Translations under genes and position numbers: made by a program
Origin: JAYUDN01 sp043769645
Lineage (GTDB): Bacteria; Patescibacteriota; Gracilibacteria; BD1-5; UBA2023
Direction of reading: 5' to 3'
Length of the DNA: 21,703 nucleotides
NCBI GenBank assembly: GCA_043769645.1
Contig: JAYVJC010000030.1
Location: forward strand, 1-21,703
Notes under the pieces: generated by a model
Told to the model about the DNA's origin: nothing
Seen by the model: the letters and a program-made list of their open reading frames with translations, nothing else
Database searches by the model: none
In this document: positions 17,424 through 21,703 of the stretch, piece by piece
How positions within the stretch are numbered: the stretch's first letter is position 1
Layout of the letters: each line of letters opens with the position of its first letter

Positions 17424-19176
17424 ACTCACACCCATCTCAGGAAAGAAAAAATCGAACGCCCTCTTTCGGAAATTTCTTCCATTTCTTGATGGGGAAACCT
17501 CGAAACTCATCATGACACTCATCGCTATTCTCATAAGCTCATTCTCAAACCTCATAGCTCCCATCATCATCGGCACCACGATCGATAAAGCCATCGGGGG
17601 GAAAGATGTTCATACGCTCCTCATCAATACCTGATGGCTTATACTGATCTATAGCATCGGGTCAATCGCAAGTTATATCCAGATCAAGGTTATGGGAGGG
17701 GTCGGACGAAGGCTCCTCTTTCGGATTCGAAATGCCCTATTCAATAAACTCCAAGAGCTTCCAATCGCCTTTTTTAATCAAAATAAATCTGGCGATCTCA
17801 TCTCTCGCATCAACAGTGATACCGATAAGCTCAATCAATTTATTTCTCAGGCGCTTATGCAGTTCATAGGAAACTTCTTTCTCATTCTCGGGACGGGGAT
17901 ATTTATGCTCGTGCTCCATCCAAAACTTGCTCTTGTCACTCTCATTCCAGCAGTTGGTATTGTGATGATCACCTCTCTCCTCTCGCCATGGGTAAAACGA
18001 AAGAATAAATCCAGCCTCGAATCGCTCGGATCCCTTTCAGCAGAAGTCCAAGAAAGCCTCAGTAACTTCAAGGTAGTAGTCGCCTTCAATCGGCTCGACT
18101 ACTTTCGGCAGAAATTTCAAGATACGAATGAAAAAAACTATAAGAAATCCCTCCTTTCTGGCATTGCCAGTACGATTTTTATCCCGATCTACTCACTCGC
18201 GACGAATAGTGCCTCGCTCCTTTGCCTCATATATGGACTATCGCTCATCGGGAGTGGAAATCTGACGATTGGACTCCTCATCGGATTCCAGTTCTATGTG
18301 AATAACTTCTATAGCCCACTTCGTCAGATCGCCTCCGTTTGGTCTTCGTTTCAACTTGCCCTCGCATCACTCGAACGAGTCAGAGAAGTCCTCGATATGA
18401 GATCGGATCTTACGAGTATACCTACACTTCAAATGTCAGATCATACGGCTCTTTTAGAATTCCAAAATGTGTCCTTCGAATACGCTACAGGCGTCAAGAT
18501 CATCAATGCCGTTAATTTTTCCCTCGAGAAGGGGAAAACCTATGCCCTCGTCGGGCCAACGGGAGGGGGAAAAACTACGATTGCTTCCCTTATGGCAAGG
18601 CTCTATGATACTTCGGAAGGTACCGTATTTCTCCATGGAAAAGATATCCGATCATACTCGAATAGTGAACGAACTGAAAAAATCGGTTTCATCCTCCAGG
18701 AACCATTTCTTTTCTCAGGATCACTTCGAGACAATATCCTCTATGGAAATAAGAAGTATGAAGACATGTCTGAAGAAATACTCACGACTCAACTCGAAAA
18801 GTATGGGCTTTCGACCCTTCTCAAGAACTTCAAGGAGTGACTCGATACCAAGATCATAACGAGTACCGAGTCGATCAGCCTTGGGCAGAAACAAATCATC
18901 GCCTTCATGCGCGCAGTGCTTCGAAATCCTGAGCTTCTCATCCTCGATGAAGCCACCGCTAACATCGATACCGTCACGGAGGAACTCCTCGAGACCATCC
19001 TCTCGAAACTCCCAAAAACTACCACTAAAGTGATCATCGCACACCGGCTCAATACGATCAAAAACGCGGATGCTATATTTTTCGTAAATGCTTGAAAAGT
19101 TGTACTCACGGGATCGATGCAAAATGCCATTGATATGCTCCTCCACCGTTCATGAGAAACTTGAAAAGCCAGATAA
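17407..19176 (+). CDS. ABC exporter half-transporter with noncanonical signature motif, 589 aa
   Basis: This is the partner of the preceding gene, overlapping it by 17 nt, which suggests translational coupling. Six membrane helices lie at about residues 30-310, with DLISRINSDTDKLNQFIS in the cytoplasmic loops. In the nucleotide-binding domain, Walker A is GPTGGGKT (383-390), Q-loop ILQEPFLFSG, Walker B LLILDEATANID with catalytic Glu515, and H-loop IIAHRL with His546, all canonical. The signature is ISLGQ (490-494) instead of LSGGQ. It thus supplies the good Walker B and H-loop, while its partner supplies the good signature. Five TGA codons are read as Gly, one just before the signature region and three near the C-terminus. 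TAA at 19174 is the stop. Export of lipid, peptide or drug is possible; the substrate cannot be told. Confidence 0.92.
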
Positions 19177-19251
19177 AAGATATATTTTACTTTTCCTATG
19201 AAAAAAATAAGTATCTTTTTTGTTTGTCTTGAAAATTTCTTGGATTTTATA

Positions 19252-19278
19252 TTTACATTTTTTTTACGGAAGTATAAT
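19252..19278 (+). promoter_or_regulatory. Promoter of the YvlD/holin-like gene
   Basis: A -35-like TTTACA (19252-19257) and a perfect -10 TATAAT (19273-19278) are spaced by 15 nt, 31 nt upstream of the ATG at 19310. This suggests the membrane gene is transcribed independently of the ABC pair. Confidence 0.5.
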
Positions 19279-19309
19279 GGAAAGACCATATTCTTAACCA
19301 TTAACTCTT

Positions 19310-19666
19310 ATGGCTATTCTCATCAATCTTCTGCTCTCAGGACTTGCCATTGCTATCGCGACCTACCTCACACCAGGAGCTCATGTCGATGGATATCTCA
19401 CAGCGATCATAGTAGCGGTAGTACTTGCCATCGTCAATAGTACGGTCGGTCCCATTCTGAAGTTTCTCACATTTCCTCTGAATGTCCTCACGCTCGGACT
19501 TGTATCTCTCATTATCAACGTACTGATGGTACTTCTCGTCGCGAGACTGGTTCCTGGATTTTCGATTGATGGATTTTTCACCGCAGTCATCTTCGCGGTC
19601 ATCCTCGCTCTTGTATCGATGGTGCTTGGGGGAAGTATGGTCAGTACTGGATGAAGAAAGGTGTAA
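19310..19666 (+). CDS. YvlD / phage holin superfamily IV-like membrane protein, 118 aa
   Basis: Four hydrophobic helices fill nearly the whole protein: about residues 2-22, 27-50, 54-78 and 85-112. The pattern LPGFSIDGFFTAVIFAVILA, the segment AIVNSTVGPILKFLTFPLNV and TLGLVSLIINVLMV are typical of the YvlD family (PF04020), also annotated as mycobacterial-type phage holin superfamily IV. Despite that name, nothing in the window suggests a prophage, and the family is widespread as a chromosomal membrane protein. One TGA (19652) near the C-terminus is read as Gly and extends the protein by four residues to TAA. The lmo0937-like gene follows at 30 nt. Confidence 0.9.
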
Positions 19667-19696
19667 TACATAGATGAAACTCTAACCATCCCTCTT

Positions 19697-19840
19697 ATGC
19701 TCGAAAATCTTGCTGTTGTCTTCATTATACTCTGGGCCCTTGGAATGGTTTCATCCTATACGATGAATGGTCTCATCCATATCCTCCTCGTCGTTGCAGT
19801 AGTACTTATACTGGTACGGCTGATTCGTCGGAATAAATAG
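19697..19840 (+). CDS. lmo0937-like small membrane protein, 47 aa
   Basis: The protein begins MLENLAVVFIILWALG, continues MVSSYTMNGLIHILLVVAVV and ends in a basic tail (LVRLIRRNK). This follows the lmo0937/DUF5670 family pattern: two helices joined by an S-Y-T-x-x-G-x-I-H-I-LL motif. The function is unknown in the family. The gene is too short for many ORF callers and uses no TGA codons. It lies 30 nt downstream of the YvlD-like gene and probably shares its transcript. Confidence 0.85.
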   Translation: MLENLAVVFIILWALGMVSSYTMNGLIHILLVVAVVLILVRLIRRNK

Positions 19841-19874
19841 AGTGTTTTATAGGAGTATATAAAGAAGAATATTC

Positions 19875-19903
19875 TTGAAATATACGGATACATATGCTAT
19901 CAT
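19875..19903 (+). promoter_or_regulatory. Promoter of the 269-aa protein gene, leaderless configuration
   Basis: A -35 TTGAAA (19875-19880) and a -10-like TATCAT (19898-19903) are spaced by 17 nt. The first ATG touches the box and the second (19910) is where transcription would be expected to begin, so the message may start at the second ATG with no leader. Confidence 0.45.
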
Positions 19904-20713
19904 ATGAATATGAATACTTCATATGATAAAGATACAGCGGTACATGAAGTAAGGAGCGCATTTTTAGCATGTGGAAAACCTGAGGAGTGAGTTGTACTTA
20001 GATTAGCAAAAGACGTGTTCAGATGAGAGTATTCTCAAATAGGCATATTATTTCCACTTACTTCAGCAATTAGAAGAGCCGTCATGAACGGTATTGATAG
20101 TGACTGGTTTCTTCGAAAAGGGTTCATGCATGCTATTCGGATTCCTTATCCACATATAGTCGTCATATCTGATAGTATGAAGACGGATTTAGATCTCCAG
20201 GCCGCACTTGATGGCTGTCTCTATACAGAAGGGGTTCGCGCACTCTTTTTTTCTCGTTCTGGGTTATACTTTTGTGATGTAAGTCAATGTGCACCGGAAA
20301 GTATAGAAGGAGAAAATGCAAAAACCATGAAAAAAGGAAAAACCTTCCTTGAATCAAGAGGGAAAAAGACAACTCCTGAAAGTGTACTTGCAAGCCTTAT
20401 AGAACAAGCACGATGATTCAGTAATGAATGTGAAGGTGATAGTAAGATACATACATACGAGAACGAAACAAGTTTCTTTGATCTTTGAGGTTTCTCAAAC
20501 ATCACCGAATGAATACAAGCTCGGTGAGAGTGGATTAAATGGCTTGAAACAGCTTCAGATGCAGAAATCAAAAGGGAATATACCTCGAACCCATGAGTAT
20601 TTGACTGGTACTTCAAAGAAACAGATGATGATCAAGCCAAAGCAAAGGAAACATGAGTAGCCGTAAGTGAAACGCAAAGAGAAAGAATACTAAAACTCGT
20701 AAAATCTGAGTAA
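19904..20713 (+). CDS. Protein of unknown function, 269 aa
   Basis: I do not recognise a family. Eight TGA codons are read as Gly, about 3% of codons, the densest of the larger genes here; a standard-code reading leaves only a 110-residue middle part. The protein is soluble with no signal peptide: an N-terminal helical part (VHEVRSAFLACGKPEEGVVL), a hydrophobic alpha/beta core (HIVVISDSMKTDLDLQAALD; VRALFFSRSGLYFCDVS), a basic linker (AKTMKKGKTFLESRGKK), and an acidic, Trp-containing C-terminal part (GEWIKWLETASDAEIKREY). It uses AGA/AGG for Arg and TTA for Leu far more than its neighbours, which prefer CGA and CTC. The start is 19904 or, by the promoter, 19910. It is convergent with the nucleotidyltransferase gene. 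Confidence 0.8.
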
Positions 20714-20753
20714 TAGGGGAACGAGATTTGTGTGTGATATAATTAAAGTTTCA

Positions 20754-21479
20754 TTAATTTTCTTGGCTCGCTACTATCTGATCCCGAATCTTTTCCCTCT
20801 GATCTTCAGGGTGGAACTTGAGCAAATGATCTGAGATAATAACTCCCTTTGGATTTCCTAGGTTCTGATTATTCCGGAGGGTTCTCGGAAGCAAAAGTAT
20901 ACGGAATAGAGTATCAAGTGTTTGCCAGATGAACGAAAAATACTCCTTTTTTTGAGGCATTTCTCTTGTATATCGCATATTTTCGCGTTTTTGTGTTTCT
21001 TCAATAGTTACCCAGGTATTCGCCTGAAGAAAATCCTCATAAGTATTTCAGTACATAACTATTGGTTTGAGATAATATATCCAGTAATACAGATAGATAT
21101 CGTTTTCAAGGGCAATATTCTCAAGATCTAATGCTTCCCTCGTGATAAAAAAGGAAAGGCAAAAGTTCCCGGCCACATCTTCTCCCCTTCTCCACACGCC
21201 AAGCACCGAAAATATACCTGTTACTAGTACGCGTACGAACCAGAGGTATCCTGGTTTTGTGATAATGAAAAGATCAATATCAGACTCCTTATGGGTCGCA
21301 TACATAGCGAGTGAATTGACAACCGCTACCATCTCGATCCCAGGAATCCAGGCAATGAAACGTACATATTTTTTCGTACGAGCAAAGAGCTCCAACTCAA
21401 AAAGATTGGGTTCTTTTTTTACTTTCATAAGTGTATCGAATGATTCTTTGTATGGGAGCATATTCATGTTATGTGTCAT
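20754..21479 (-). CDS. Nucleotidyltransferase-fold protein, 241 aa
   Basis: The core motif MVAVVNSLAMYATHKESDIDLFIIT (positions about 50-74) matches the DNA polymerase beta-like nucleotidyltransferase fold: hG-G/S then D-h-D-h. The D-I-D pair is intact, but the Gly of the usual GS is Asn (NSLAM). The following LWFVRVLVTG is typical of the MNT-like group seen in CPR genomes. The rest is helical: an aromatic region (DIYLYYWIYYLKPIVMYG) and a basic C-terminal part. One TGA (minus strand, near 21047) is read as Gly and joins two halves. The transferred nucleotide and the target are unknown. The stop is TAA. It lies 46 nt downstream of the CxxC gene. Confidence 0.78.
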
Positions 21480-21525
21480 AATAAATATAAGTTTTATTCA
21501 CTCCGCTAGGCTGCATAAAGTCGAG

Positions 21526-21703
21526 CTAAGATATCACCTCCCTCAGATAACACTCCTCACAGTAGACTGTCTCTGGTCGTTCAGGTGAATACGTTGTTAT
21601 CATCATCTTTCTCAGACCCCCCTTTGAAGGGGGGATGTCGACGGAGGAGACAGGGGGGTTCTTTTGTAAATCAGGGTATCCTGCATTTTCACCTTCTTTG
21701 AGT
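21526..21703 (-). CDS. C-terminal part of a CxxC (zinc-ribbon-like) protein, 5' end outside window
   Basis: A minus-strand frame open from the right edge ends at TAG 21526 (58 codons visible). Its end, SPERPETVYCEECYLREVIS, has a single CxxC typical of the last knuckle of short zinc-ribbon proteins (compare the common RPVYCxxCF ending). Upstream, residues encoded by a GC-rich palindromic block (NPPVSSVDIPPSKGGLRK) interrupt otherwise ordinary sequence without breaking the frame. The other Cys pair, if any, lies outside the window. ATG 21604 or 21607 could start a 25-residue peptide instead. Confidence 0.5.
   Translation of the reverse strand, partial: LKEGENAGYPDLQKNPPVSSVDIPPSKGGLRKMMITTYSPERPETVYCEECYLREVIS
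21617..21658. repeat. GC-rich palindromic block with G/C runs
   Basis: CCCCCCTTTGAAGGGGGG (21617-21634) folds into a 7-8 bp hairpin. A third run, GGGGGG, follows at 21653-21658 after GTCGAC and GGAGGAGA. Base composition contrasts sharply with the AT-rich surroundings. It resembles small dispersed palindromic elements and lies in frame inside a minus-strand ORF. Confidence 0.6.

Noticed and set aside
18789..19301. 170-codon minus-strand ORF
   Set aside because: It is antisense to the nucleotide-binding domain of the second ABC subunit and the following spacer.
19198..19440. 80-codon + strand ORF starting MKKISIFFVCLENFLDF
   Set aside because: It runs across the TATAAT promoter and into the YvlD-like gene in another frame. 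The latter has clear family features.
19310..19666. Prophage holin
   Set aside because: The family name includes holin, but no other phage gene is in the window, and YvlD-like proteins are common chromosomal membrane proteins.

Overview
Organism. Most long genes here are open only if TGA is read as an amino acid. That amino acid is glycine: TGA falls on conserved glycines in QueA (the FFS-Y/F-G-DAM motif near the C-terminus), GalU (EG-x-RYD), a DUF1003 protein (GSW) and two ABC ATPase subunits (the turn after Walker A), while TGG is used for Trp. TAA and TAG are the only stops. This is genetic code 25, known from Candidatus Gracilibacteria (BD1-5) and Absconditabacteria (SR1) of the Candidate Phyla Radiation. 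The sequence alone does not choose between them. A standard-code reading breaks almost every gene into pieces.

Layout. 1-235: a 7-bp minisatellite at the left edge, then no gene. 236-1603 (-): a TPR lipoprotein, divergent from queA (1735-2889, +). 2968-4527 (+): a Cys-repeat lipoprotein followed 3 nt later by galU. 4734-8846 (+): one 1370-residue protein of unknown function holding 24 in-frame TGA codons. 9043-12592 (-): gatC, recF, a membrane-anchored Ig/FN3-like surface protein and yraN. 12629-13564 (+): a small membrane protein and a lipoprotein, then tRNA-Cys(GCA) and a terminator. 13780-14100 (-): a YtxH-like small protein, followed by about 500 bp of apparently decayed sequence. 14620-15593 (+): a DUF1003 membrane protein and an unknown 165-residue protein. 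15669-19176 (+): two ABC exporter half-transporters whose catalytic sites are degenerate in complementary ways, so they most likely form an asymmetric heterodimer. 19310-19840 (+): a YvlD/holin-IV-like membrane protein and an lmo0937-like 47-residue membrane peptide. 19904-20713 (+): an unknown 269-residue protein with different codon use. 20754-21703 (-): a nucleotidyltransferase-fold protein and the end of a CxxC protein that carries a GC-rich palindrome in frame.

Working together. The window is mainly housekeeping genes (tRNA queuosine modification, UDP-glucose supply, amidotransferase subunit, recombination repair, tRNA-Cys) mixed with envelope genes (three lipoproteins, an anchored Ig/FN3 protein, an ABC exporter and several small membrane proteins). 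That fits a small-genome host-attached lifestyle, but this is inference. I see no phage, plasmid, IS element or CRISPR array. The least explained item is the 1370-residue protein.

Expression. Clear -10 boxes (TATAAT/TATACT) precede many genes, some so close that the mRNA would be leaderless or nearly so, and I see no strong Shine-Dalgarno sequence before any start.
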